Source of the DNA: Erythrobacter sp.
Lineage (GTDB): Bacteria; Pseudomonadota; Alphaproteobacteria; Sphingomonadales; Sphingomonadaceae
Direction: 5' to 3'
DNA length: 45,507 nt
Assembly: GCA_013822695.1 (NCBI GenBank)
Contig: PNKW01000018.1
Coordinates: 1-45,507 of the forward strand
A model generated the notes under the pieces. It was given only the letters and a program-made list of their open reading frames with translations, was not told where the DNA came from and did no database searches. Positions within the stretch are counted from its first letter, which is position 1. Each line of letters opens with the position of its first letter. This document shows positions 6,698 to 15,404 of this stretch, piece after piece. The position numbers and the translations under genes were made by a program.

Positions 6698-8983
6698 GTG
6701 ACCGAGATCGGGGGACGAATCGCCCGCGAAGCCGGCGAAGCCCGCGAGCAGCAGCGGCGGCTGGGCGGACTGTCTTTCGCCCGTGCGCCGGGCGCCGCTC
6801 CGGAACAGGCTGCCCCGGGCACGCCGCTCGTCGATATTGATCAGGCATTGAAGGTGGTGCTGCGGCATCGCTGGCTGGTGCTCGGCACGCTCGGCCTCGC
6901 GCTCGCGCTCGCGATCATCGTCACGCTGCTGGCGACCCGCGAATATCGTGCCGAGGCGACCTTGCAGATCAACGCCCAGCCCGCGCAGATCCTCGGCAGT
7001 CGCAACCAGCCGCAGCCGCGCTTCCGCAATGATGACCAATATCTCCAGACCCAGTTCGGCATCCTGCGCAGCCGTGCGCTGGCCGAGCGGGTGGCGCGCG
7101 ATCTGAAGCTCGCCGAAGACCCTGCCTTCCTCGATCCTGCAACGCCGGCGGCCCAGCGTGCCCGCGCGGCTGCAGCGAAGCTTTCGCGCAATCTCGAGGT
7201 CGCCCCGCAGCGTGGCAGCGATCTGGTGACGCTCGCCTATACCGATCCCGATCCGGCCCGCGCGGCGCGCATCGCCAACGGCTTTGCCGAGGGCTTCATC
7301 GCCGCGACCACCGAGAACCGTTACAACACCACCAATTACGCCCGCGGCTTTTTGCAGGACCAGCTCGCTGTCGCGCGCGAGCGGCTCGAGAATTCCGAGC
7401 GGGCGCTGGTCGCCTATGCGCAGCGGCAGGGCATCGTCCAACTCGACAGCGGCAGCGCGCGCAGCAGCGGTGGCCGCGAGGGCGACGGCCCGAGCGCGGC
7501 GACCGGCGATACGCTTTCAAGCCAGACGCTGCTGGGTCTCAACAATGCGCTCGCGCAGGCGACGGGGGAGCGGATCGCGGCCGAACAGGCCTATCGTCAG
7601 GCGGGCGGGGCCGAGGTCTCGGGCGAGCAGATCGCCGATCCCGCGCTGCAATCGCTGCGGGCCGAGCGCGCGCGGCTCGAGGCGGACTACAGCGAGCGGC
7701 TGAAAACCTTCAAGCCCGACTATCCCGATATGCTCGCGCTTGCGGCCAAGATCGCCGAAGTTAAATCCGCCATCGCGCGCGAGACCGGGGCGATCGCCAG
7801 CTCGCTCGCCAGCCGCTACCGTGCCGCCGCAGGGCGCGAGCGCGAGTTGCAGGCCGAGGTGGCGCAGCTGCGCGCGCAGGTGCTCGATCTGCGCAGCCGC
7901 GGGATCGGCTACAATTTCCTCCAGCGCGAGGTCGATACCAACCGCGAACTCTATGACGCCCTGTTGCAGCGCTTCAAGGAGATCGGTGTCGTCGGCGAGC
8001 TGGGCGAGAATCAGGCAACGGTGATCGACCGCGCGCTCGCGCCGATGGGGCCCTACCGCCCGCAGCCGCTGCGCAATCTCGGCATCGCGCTCGTGCTCGG
8101 GCTGATCGCCGGGCTGGGCCTCGCCTTCCTGGTCGAGTTCGTCGACGACACGGTCAAGTCGCCCGAGGAGATCTCGGACATGCTCGGCCTGCCGGTGCTG
8201 GGGGTGGTGCCGCGCCCGGGCAAGGGCGAGAAGGTGTCCGAGCAGCTCGAGGATGCCAAGTCGCCGGTCACCGAAAGCTACCAGTCGATCACCGCGGCGC
8301 TGCGATTCATCGGCGATGGCGGCACCCCGCGCTCGATCCTCGTGACAAGTTCGCGCGCCTCGGAGGGCAAGTCCACCTCCTCGCTGGCCATCGCACAGAG
8401 CCTCGCGCGCGGGGGCAAGCGGGTGCTGCTGATCGATGCCGACATGCGCAACCCCACCTTCCTGTCGGATTCGGCGCGGCTGTGGGGGCTGAGCACGCTG
8501 CTGGCCAACACCGCCAAGCTGGTCGAAATGGTCGTGCCGACCCGGCTCGAGACCATGTGGCTGCTGCCCGCGGGACCGATCCCCTCGGCGCCCGCGCACC
8601 TGTTGGCGACCTTGCGGATTCACGAGGTGATCGCCGAGGCGACCGCCACCTATGACGTGGTGATTGTCGATGCGCCGCCGGTGCTCGGGCTTGCCGACGC
8701 GCCGACGCTTGCGTCGATCTGCGAGGCGACCGTGCTGATCGTCGAGGCGGGCTCGGCCCGCCGCGCGGCGATCCGGCGGACGCTGCGCCGCCTGCTCGAT
8801 GCCAAGGCCAGCGTGGCCGGGACGGTGCTGACCAAGTTCCAGCCCAAGACCGGTTCGGATCACGAAAGCTACGGCTATGGCTACGGCTATGGACAGGGGG
8901 CCGCGCCGTCAGCTCCGGGTCTGCTGGGCAAGCTGCGGCGGCGGCCGGGCACCGAGAACAAGACGCTGGATATCGGCACATGA
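6698..8983 (+). CDS. Wzz/GumC-type polysaccharide co-polymerase fused to BY-kinase
   Basis: A 761-residue fusion controlling chain length and export. Residues about 44-140 form the Wzz domain with a first membrane helix at about 60-80, a periplasmic coiled region with heptad-rich stretches runs from about 230 to 430, and a second helix lies at about 459-481. The cytoplasmic tyrosine-kinase domain has Walker A SRASEGKSTSSLA (about 551-563), Walker A' LLIDADMRNP (about 578) and Walker B VVIVDAPPVLG (about 653). The autophosphorylation tail is a compact ESYGYGYGYGQG near residue 725. I choose the GTG at 6698, preceded by AAGGGAG; the open frame to 6548 overlaps the previous gene. The stop overlaps the next ATG. 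Confidence 0.93.
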   Translation: MTEIGGRIAREAGEAREQQRRLGGLSFARAPGAAPEQAAPGTPLVDIDQALKVVLRHRWLVLGTLGLALALAIIVTLLATREYRAEATLQINAQPAQILGSRNQPQPRFRNDDQYLQTQFGILRSRALAERVARDLKLAEDPAFLDPATPAAQRARAAAAKLSRNLEVAPQRGSDLVTLAYTDPDPARAARIANGFAEGFIAATTENRYNTTNYARGFLQDQLAVARERLENSERALVAYAQRQGIVQLDSGSARSSGGREGDGPSAATGDTLSSQTLLGLNNALAQATGERIAAEQAYRQAGGAEVSGEQIADPALQSLRAERARLEADYSERLKTFKPDYPDMLALAAKIAEVKSAIARETGAIASSLASRYRAAAGRERELQAEVAQLRAQVLDLRSRGIGYNFLQREVDTNRELYDALLQRFKEIGVVGELGENQATVIDRALAPMGPYRPQPLRNLGIALVLGLIAGLGLAFLVEFVDDTVKSPEEISDMLGLPVLGVVPRPGKGEKVSEQLEDAKSPVTESYQSITAALRFIGDGGTPRSILVTSSRASEGKSTSSLAIAQSLARGGKRVLLIDADMRNPTFLSDSARLWGLSTLLANTAKLVEMVVPTRLETMWLLPAGPIPSAPAHLLATLRIHEVIAEATATYDVVIVDAPPVLGLADAPTLASICEATVLIVEAGSARRAAIRRTLRRLLDAKASVAGTVLTKFQPKTGSDHESYGYGYGYGQGAAPSAPGLLGKLRRRPGTENKTLDIGT

Positions 8984-9576
8984 CCGTGGCTTCGCGCGGG
9001 GTTGTGATCGCGCTGGTGCTGGCAGGAATGTGGTTTTCGCTGCGTGCAGCGGTTGTCGCGCAATCCGATGCCGTGCGGCCCGAGGCCTCGGCCTGGGCCG
9101 TGCCGCGCAGCGGCAATGCGCTCACCGCGCTGGCCGCGCAGCGGATCGTTGCGCAGGACGGTGCGATCGACCCTGTCGCCCGCGCGCTGATCGCCGACGC
9201 CATGGCGCGTGTGCCGGCGGCGGGACAACCGCTCGCGCTGGCGGGCCTCGCCGCGAGCGCCGAGGGCGATCTGCCCCGCGCCACGCAGCTGATGGAGACT
9301 GCGCGCCGCCGCGCACCGCGCTTCCCGCTCGCGCGCAACTGGCTGCTCAACGAATATGCCCGCACCGCCCGCTACGACGCGGCGCTTGCCGAGGCGGGCG
9401 CGCTGATGCGACTCGCTCCCGAGACCCGGCCGCAGGTCTATGCCCTGATCGCCGTAATGGCCACGCGCGCCGACGCTGCCCCTGCGGTGCGCCGCGCGCT
9501 CGCTCGCCAGCCCGACTGGGCCGAACCTTATGCCGCATGGGCCCGCGCGCAGAAGCAGGCCAACGCATCGACATGA
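8980..9576 (+). CDS. Membrane-anchored TPR-like protein of the polysaccharide operon
   Basis: A 198-residue protein I cannot assign to a named family. An N-terminal hydrophobic helix (about residues 7-28, VVIALVLAGMWFSLRAAVVA) is either an uncleaved anchor or a signal peptide. The rest is alanine-rich helical hairpins spaced like tetratricopeptide repeats, for example ALAGLAASAEGDLPRATQLM, NEYARTARYDAALAEAGALM and PDWAEPYAAWARAQ. The start overlaps the stop of the kinase fusion (ATGA), and its own stop overlaps the ABC-transporter start (ATGA), so all three are translationally coupled. A scaffold role in the export complex is a guess from this position. Confidence 0.75.
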   Translation: MTVASRGVVIALVLAGMWFSLRAAVVAQSDAVRPEASAWAVPRSGNALTALAAQRIVAQDGAIDPVARALIADAMARVPAAGQPLALAGLAASAEGDLPRATQLMETARRRAPRFPLARNWLLNEYARTARYDAALAEAGALMRLAPETRPQVYALIAVMATRADAAPAVRRALARQPDWAEPYAAWARAQKQANAST

Positions 9577-11375
9577 CCGAGGGGCAAGCGGCGCAACCGG
9601 CTCCGGATACGGTCGTGGCCGCGGTGCGGCTGATCCACGCCCGGCTCGCCCCGCACCGCCAGCGGCAATTGCTGCTGCTCTTCGCGCTGATGCTGGCGGG
9701 CGCGATCGCTGAGACCGCGACCGTGGGCGCGGTGCTGCCGTTCCTCGCGATCGTCTCTCCCGGCGCCGAGCTTGGCGAATATGGTGCGGTGGTCGATCCG
9801 GTCGCCCGCCTCGCTGCTGTCTTGGGCGTGAGCACGCTGGTGATGGCGGCGCTCCTGCTGGTCGCGCTCGCGGTGATCGCGGCAGTGATCCGGCTGGTGC
9901 TGCTGTGGAACAGCCAGAACACCTTCTTCGCGATCGGTCACGACCTGTCGATGGGCGTCTATGCCCGGGTGCTCCACCGCCCCTATGCCCGGCACGTGAT
10001 GGAGAACAGCGCGACCACGCAAGCCGCGATGCAGAAGGTGCAGTTCGTGCTCGGCAATGTGCTGCTCCCCGCCATCGCCGGGCTGACAGCGGCGGTGGTG
10101 GCGCTGTTCATCCTTGCCGCGCTGGTCGCCATCGACGCGCGCACCGCACTGATCGCGGCCGCCTGTTTCGGCGTGCTCTATGCCCTCGTCAGCCGCTTCA
10201 CCCGCCGCCGCCTCTACGCCAACAGCGATCTCGTCTCGAGCGCGATGAAGGGCCGGGTGCAGGTCTTGCAGGAAGGGCTGGGCGGGATCCGCGATGTCCT
10301 CCTCGATCATTCGCAGCCGCTGTTCCTCGCCAAGTTCGGCGCGGTTGATCGCCAGTTCACCCGCGCGCAGGCAACCAACCAGTTCCTCGCCGCCGCGCCG
10401 CGCTTCGTGGTCGAGGCGGCAGGGGTGGTGCTGATCGCGGTGATCGCGGTGTTCGTATCGGGCCGCCCGGGAGGGCTTGCCGGGGCGCTGCCGATGCTCG
10501 GCGCGCTGGCGCTCGGCGCGCAGCGGCTGCTGCCGCTGATCCAGCAGACCTATTTCAGCTGGGCGCAAATCTTCGGCCACCGCGCCGCGCTGGTCGAGGT
10601 CGCGCGCCTGCTGGCCGAGCCGCTCCCGGCCGAGACCGACGCCGCCGCTGCCCCCATGGCGGGTTCGGGCACTGTCACCTTCCGCAAGGTCACTTTCGCC
10701 TATCCGGGCGACCGCGGCACGGCGCTGTCCGACATCGACCTCACCATCGCGCCGGGCGCACGGATCGGCCTCGTCGGGCCTTCGGGCGCGGGCAAGAGCA
10801 CCTTTGTCGATCTCCTGCTCGGCCTGCTCGAGCCGACGACCGGAGAGGTGCTGATCGACGGCGTGCCGCTGGACGAGACGACCCGCGCCGGCTGGCAAGC
10901 GGCGGTCGCGCATGTGCCGCAGGCGATCTTCCTCGCCGATGGCAGCATCGCCGAGAACATCGCCTTCGGCCGCTCGGGCGCGGAAATCGATCATGAGCGG
11001 GTGCGCGAGGCGGCGCGGCTCGCCGAACTCGACGCCTTCATCGCCACGCTTCCGCAGGGCTACGACACCTTCGTCGGTGAGCGCGGGGTGCGGCTGTCGG
11101 GCGGCCAGCGGCAACGCATCGGCATCGCCCGTGCGCTCTACAAACAGGCGCGGGTGCTGGTGCTGGACGAGGCGACCAGCGCGCTCGACGAGGCGACCGA
11201 GGCGGCGGTGATGCAGGCGGTCTCGCAGCTCCCGCGCGAGCTGACGCTGGTGATCGTCGCGCACCGCCTCTCGACCCTCAAGCTGTGCGAGGAGATCGTG
11301 CGGCTGGATTCGGGCCGGGTGGCCGAGCAGGGCAGCTATGCGCAAGTGATCGGCCCGGCACGAGGGCACGGATGA
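9573..11375 (+). CDS. ABC half-transporter (membrane + ATPase), candidate glycan flippase
   Basis: A 600-residue fused ABC exporter. The N-terminal membrane domain (about residues 30-340) has about six hydrophobic helices. The C-terminal ATPase has Walker A GPSGAGKS (about 401-408), Q-loop near VPQAIFLADGSIAENIAFG, signature LSGGQRQR (about 508), Walker B VLVLDEATSALD and switch IVAHRLST. The architecture matches PglK/MsbA-type lipid-linked oligosaccharide flippases. Because no Wzx-type flippase is visible in this locus, it may flip the repeat unit, which is inference. I start at the ATG at 9573, overlapping the previous stop; the open frame back to 8877 is out-of-frame overlap with two other genes. 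Confidence 0.88.
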   Translation: MTEGQAAQPAPDTVVAAVRLIHARLAPHRQRQLLLLFALMLAGAIAETATVGAVLPFLAIVSPGAELGEYGAVVDPVARLAAVLGVSTLVMAALLLVALAVIAAVIRLVLLWNSQNTFFAIGHDLSMGVYARVLHRPYARHVMENSATTQAAMQKVQFVLGNVLLPAIAGLTAAVVALFILAALVAIDARTALIAAACFGVLYALVSRFTRRRLYANSDLVSSAMKGRVQVLQEGLGGIRDVLLDHSQPLFLAKFGAVDRQFTRAQATNQFLAAAPRFVVEAAGVVLIAVIAVFVSGRPGGLAGALPMLGALALGAQRLLPLIQQTYFSWAQIFGHRAALVEVARLLAEPLPAETDAAAAPMAGSGTVTFRKVTFAYPGDRGTALSDIDLTIAPGARIGLVGPSGAGKSTFVDLLLGLLEPTTGEVLIDGVPLDETTRAGWQAAVAHVPQAIFLADGSIAENIAFGRSGAEIDHERVREAARLAELDAFIATLPQGYDTFVGERGVRLSGGQRQRIGIARALYKQARVLVLDEATSALDEATEAAVMQAVSQLPRELTLVIVAHRLSTLKLCEEIVRLDSGRVAEQGSYAQVIGPARGHG

Positions 11376-13318
11376 GCCTTGCGCCAGGGGCGGGCGCGGG
11401 CGTGATACGCGCCGACATTCAGGCGCTGCGCGGGTTCGCGGTTGTTGCGGTCATCCTCTACCACGCGGGCCTGCCCTTCGCCGGGGGCGGATTCCTCGGC
11501 GTCGACGTGTTCTTCGTGGTCTCGGGCTTCCTCATCGGCGGGCATGTGCTGCGCGCTCTGGAGGAGGGGCGTTTTGCCTTCGGGGCCTTCTATCTGCGGC
11601 GCATCCGGCGGCTGATCCCTGCCGCCTATGCCATGCTGCTGCTGACGGTGCTGGCCGCGGCGGCGCTGCTGGCGGCGGACGCCCATGCCCGTTTCACCGC
11701 GCAGGCGCTGGGATCGCTGTTCTATGCGACCAACATCGTGCTGTGGCGGCAGATCAACTATTTCAACGACCAGTCGGACAGCGAGCCGCTGCTGCACATG
11801 TGGTCGCTGGCGGTGGAGGAGCAGTTCTATCTGCTGCTCCCCCTCGCGCTCTGGCTTCTGCCGCGGCGCTTGCGCGCGGGCGGCGTCGCAGCGGCGAGCC
11901 TCATCAGCCTCGCCCTCTATCTCTGGCTCTACCCCCGCTCGCCGGGCGCGGCCTTCTATCTGCTGCCGACCCGCGCGTGGGAGCTGGGGCTGGGTGTGCT
12001 GGCGGCGATACTGGCGGCGCTCGGCCTCGGTTACAACGGGATGCGATGGCTGGCATTGCCGCTGGTGGCGGTGATGGCGCTGCCGGTGATCCTGCCGCCT
12101 TCCGGCGTGCCATTGCACTGGCTCGCGATCCCCGTGTGCCTTGCCACCGCCGCGTTGCTGCTCGCCGCGCTGCCGAGCCCCCGCGCGCTCGCGCCGCTGG
12201 AGCGGATCGGCGATGCGTCCTACTCGCTCTATCTCGTCCACTGGCCGCTATTCGCCTTTGCCCATGTGATCTGGCTCGGCGCGACCCCGCCGCTCGCCCT
12301 GCGGCTCGGGCTTGTGGCGGCGACGATTGTGCTGGGGTGGCTGTCATGGCGCTGGATCGAGACGCCCGGGCGCTTCGCTCCGCTTGCCCCGCGCCGGGCG
12401 GTGGTGCTTTATGCCGCAGCGACGCTGGTGCTGGCCGGCGCGGTGTTCGCTACCGCCTCGCTGGTCAAGGGGCGCCCTGAGCCTATCGACCTTGCCGGGG
12501 TCACTGGGCTCGATCTCGCCGGTTGCAATGCCGAGGCGGTGCTGTTCGACGGGGCCTGCGCACAAGGGCCGTCGCCCGATCTGCTGGTGTGGGGCGATTC
12601 CTTCTCGCAGCAGCTGATCCCCGCGCTGCTTGCCGATGGTGAGCGCCATCTGGCGCAGGCGAGCAAGGGGCAATGCGCGCCGCTGCCGGGCCTCGCGCCG
12701 GTCGACCGCGACGCCACAGCCGCCTTCGCGCGCGATTGCCTCGCCTATAATGCCAGCGTGCTCGACTATCTGCGCCGCACGCCTTCGATCAAGGTCGTGG
12801 TGCTGTCGGGCAATTATGCCCGGTTCGCGCAAGCAGGCACGAAAGCGCTGCGGCCCGATGGTCGTCTCGCACCGGCAAGTCTGAGCGAAATGATCGCGGC
12901 GCAGCAGCGGACGGCGGCGGCAATCCGGTCGATGGGCAAAGCGGTGGTGATCGTCACCGGGCCGGTCGCCGCCCGCTTCGATGCCGGGCAGTGCCGGGCG
13001 CGGGCGATCGGCGGCCTTCCCACCGCGGCCCCCGCGCCCGATTGCGCGATCCCGGCCGCGGCGCGCGCCGTGCCGATGGCATGGCAGGAGGCGCTGTTCA
13101 CCGGCTTCGCGCAGCAGGGCGAGGGTGGCGGGCAGACGCCGGTCTTGCGGCTCGACCGGATGCTGTGCCCCGATCCGGCGCTGTGTCCCACGGTGCTCGG
13201 CGGGGCGGCGCTCTACCGCGATGCGCATCACCTGAGCGCTGCCGGCAGCGCACTGGTGGGGCGGCGCTTCAGGCTGGGCGAGGCGGCGCGGGCGGCGGCC
13301 GCTCAGCGCAGCCGGTGA
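11372..13318 (+). CDS. Acyltransferase 3 with C-terminal SGNH domain (OafA-like)
   Basis: A 648-residue inner-membrane acyltransferase that would O-acylate (commonly O-acetylate) the polysaccharide. The N-terminal acyltransferase-3 domain (about residues 10-370) begins RADIQALRGFAVVAVILYHA and carries the conserved RxxR pair in the region LRRIRRLIPAAY, plus about ten helices. The C-terminal periplasmic SGNH-hydrolase-like domain has its nucleophile in VWGDSFSQQ (Ser near 410) and the D-x-x-H pair in YRDAHHLSAAG (near 616-619). The start overlaps the ABC-transporter stop (ATGA). The 3' end overlaps the convergent glycosyltransferase gene by 16 bases. The acyl group and acceptor are unknown. 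Confidence 0.92.
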   Translation: MSLAPGAGAGVIRADIQALRGFAVVAVILYHAGLPFAGGGFLGVDVFFVVSGFLIGGHVLRALEEGRFAFGAFYLRRIRRLIPAAYAMLLLTVLAAAALLAADAHARFTAQALGSLFYATNIVLWRQINYFNDQSDSEPLLHMWSLAVEEQFYLLLPLALWLLPRRLRAGGVAAASLISLALYLWLYPRSPGAAFYLLPTRAWELGLGVLAAILAALGLGYNGMRWLALPLVAVMALPVILPPSGVPLHWLAIPVCLATAALLLAALPSPRALAPLERIGDASYSLYLVHWPLFAFAHVIWLGATPPLALRLGLVAATIVLGWLSWRWIETPGRFAPLAPRRAVVLYAAATLVLAGAVFATASLVKGRPEPIDLAGVTGLDLAGCNAEAVLFDGACAQGPSPDLLVWGDSFSQQLIPALLADGERHLAQASKGQCAPLPGLAPVDRDATAAFARDCLAYNASVLDYLRRTPSIKVVVLSGNYARFAQAGTKALRPDGRLAPASLSEMIAAQQRTAAAIRSMGKAVVIVTGPVAARFDAGQCRARAIGGLPTAAPAPDCAIPAAARAVPMAWQEALFTGFAQQGEGGGQTPVLRLDRMLCPDPALCPTVLGGAALYRDAHHLSAAGSALVGRRFRLGEAARAAAAQRSR

Positions 13319-14253
13319 CGCAGGTGCCAGACCCTTGCTCCGAAGCGCAGCACTGCGCCAGGGACGAGGCTCACCGACCACCACAGCCACCACCCGCGGC
13401 CGCGCGAAGTCACTCCGCCCAGCAGATCGCGCGCTGCTGCGCCATGGCCGTGATAGACCAGCTGGCGCGCAAAGCGCTCGCGCAGCATGTCGCCATAGGC
13501 CCGCAGCATCGCATGGCGCGCATGGTGCGCGGGATCGCCGAGCAGTGCGGCGATCGTGGCGAGGTTGGGCGAGGGCGGGGGCGGGGCGCGGCGCAGTTCG
13601 GCCTGACGCGTCTCCATGATCCCACCATTACCGCGCACATAAAGCGCGGTCTGCGCCTCGCTGACGGCAAAGTGGCCCGAAAGCGCAAGGTGGATCCACA
13701 GATCCGTGTCCTCACCGGCCAGAAAGTCCGCGAACCCGCCCGCCGCGATCACCGCGCTCCGCCGCACCGCGACCGCCGACGTCCAGACGCGGTCGCAGTT
13801 CTTGCGCGCGAAGAAATCGATCTCGCCGCTCGGCGCGTTCACGGCGGCAGGGTCGGCCGGCGGGGGCGAGACCGGCAGCGTCGCCCAGCGGAAGCCGGAC
13901 CCGACCAGCGGGCAATCCGGGTGCCGCGCGATCAGTGCGTCCAGCACTTCGAGATGATTGGGTGCCCACAGATCATCGGCATCGATGAAAGCGATCCATG
14001 CTCCGCTCGCCTCGGCGATCCCCCGATTGCGCGCCGGGCCGGGGCCACGCAGCGCCTCGTGCAGCAGTCGCACCCGCGCATCGGCGATCGCCTGCACCGC
14101 TTCCACACTGCCGTCTGTGCTGCCATTGTCGATGACGATCACTTCGCGCGGGCAAAGCGTCTGCGACAGCACGCTTCGCAGCGTGGCTGTGACCTGACCG
14201 GCCTTGTTGTAGAGCGGAACGACGACCGAGAAGCCCGTGTTTTCGCCCGGCAT
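13303..14253 (-). CDS. Glycosyltransferase family 2
   Basis: A 316-residue GT-A fold glycosyltransferase. The N-terminal motif SVVVPLYNKAGQVTATLRSV is the standard nucleotide-sugar binding start, VIVIDNGSTDGS follows at about residue 40, and the metal-binding aspartates are in AFIDADDLWAPNH at about 90-100. The C-terminal region is variable and presumably binds the acceptor. There are no clear membrane helices. It is transcribed towards the acyltransferase gene, whose end it overlaps by 16 bases, and is divergent from the next glycosyltransferase with a 68-base gap that must hold both promoters. The donor sugar cannot be read from sequence. Confidence 0.9.
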   Translation of the reverse strand: MPGENTGFSVVVPLYNKAGQVTATLRSVLSQTLCPREVIVIDNGSTDGSVEAVQAIADARVRLLHEALRGPGPARNRGIAEASGAWIAFIDADDLWAPNHLEVLDALIARHPDCPLVGSGFRWATLPVSPPPADPAAVNAPSGEIDFFARKNCDRVWTSAVAVRRSAVIAAGGFADFLAGEDTDLWIHLALSGHFAVSEAQTALYVRGNGGIMETRQAELRRAPPPPSPNLATIAALLGDPAHHARHAMLRAYGDMLRERFARQLVYHGHGAAARDLLGGVTSRGRGWWLWWSVSLVPGAVLRFGARVWHLRHRLR

Positions 14254-14321
14254 TATCGTGGTTCGCCCGCGTTAGACATGGTGCAGGAGTAGCGCTAAGT
14301 GCCCGATCTGGCAAAGGTTTC

Positions 14322-15404
14322 ATGATGGCAGGCAGCCGCGTATTGCTACTTACCGGCTATGACGGAGAGCGCCCCGGCGGCGGCCGGGAGGGGCTGTCCC
14401 GCCTGATCGAGACCGTGCTGGGCGATCTGGCGGGGCCGCCGGACGTCATGCGGCTTGCGGGTCGCACGGCGGCGCTTGACGGATTGCGCGGGCGGCTTGG
14501 CGGGCTGGACGGTGTGGCTGCGGCTGAGCTGCGCGCGCGCGTCGCCGATCCGGCGACCACCGTGCTGGTGTGCGACGGATCGCAGCTCGGCGGTGCAGCG
14601 GCGCTCGCCCGCGCAGCCCGGCCCGATCTCCCGATCATCACCTTCTGCCACAATTGCGAGACGCAGTTCTTCGTCGATGCGCTGCGGGCGGCGCCGGGGC
14701 TCAAGGCCGCGGGCGTGCTCGCCGGGCACTGGCAGGCCGAGCGGCTGGCGATGCGGCACAGCAGCAAGGTCGTCGCGCTGAGCCAGCGCGACAGCGCCGA
14801 ACTTGCCCGCCGCTTCGGGCGCGGCGCCGACGCCGTCGTGCCGCTCGCGCTGGAGGATGCGCGCGATCCTGCGGCGGAGCCGGAGCGGCGCGCGGAGCCC
14901 TATGCGCTGTTCGTCGGCGGCGGGTTCTTCGGCAATCTTGAGGGGCTGCGCTGGTATGCCCGCGCCGTCGCTCCGTCGCTGAAGGTGCGCACGCTGGTGG
15001 TGGGGCGCGGGCTGGAGGGGCTTGGCCCTCTGCCCGCCAATGTCGAGCTGGTCGGCCCGGTCGAAAATCTCTCGCCGTGGTATGCGGGGGCGGCGCTGGT
15101 GGTCGCGCCGGTCCTCTCCGGATCGGGCATGAAGACCAAGGTCGCCGAGGCGCTGATGCACGGCAAGCGCGTGGTCGGCACCAAGGAGGCTTTTGCAGGC
15201 TATGAGGCCGCGGTGGTGGCGGCGAACCACCTGTGCGACGATCCGCAAGACTTCGCCGCCGCGATCAATGCCGTGGTGGCGCAGCCGCCGCCCGCTTTCG
15301 ACCCAGCGATGAGGGCACTTTACGAAGCCCGCCATTCGCCTTCCGCCTTCCGCGACGGGCTGGCGGCGGTGCTGGCTGATTACCTCCCGGTCACCTCGCG
15401 GTAG
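14322..15404 (+). CDS. GT-B fold glycosyltransferase
   Basis: A 360-residue glycosyltransferase of the GT4-like group. The N-terminal domain has VLLLTGYDGERPGGGREGLS with a glycine-rich loop. The C-terminal Rossmann domain begins ALFVGGGFFGNLEGLRW (about residue 195), and the donor-binding part is LVVAPVLSGSGMKTKVAEAL (about 265-285), including the glycine-rich turn and the acidic residue (KVAEAL) typical of the family. Two adjacent ATGs (14322, 14325) are both possible starts. The 3' end overlaps the convergent glycosyltransferase gene by 25 bases. The acceptor and donor are unknown. Confidence 0.87.
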   Translation: MMAGSRVLLLTGYDGERPGGGREGLSRLIETVLGDLAGPPDVMRLAGRTAALDGLRGRLGGLDGVAAAELRARVADPATTVLVCDGSQLGGAAALARAARPDLPIITFCHNCETQFFVDALRAAPGLKAAGVLAGHWQAERLAMRHSSKVVALSQRDSAELARRFGRGADAVVPLALEDARDPAAEPERRAEPYALFVGGGFFGNLEGLRWYARAVAPSLKVRTLVVGRGLEGLGPLPANVELVGPVENLSPWYAGAALVVAPVLSGSGMKTKVAEALMHGKRVVGTKEAFAGYEAAVVAANHLCDDPQDFAAAINAVVAQPPPAFDPAMRALYEARHSPSAFRDGLAAVLADYLPVTSR

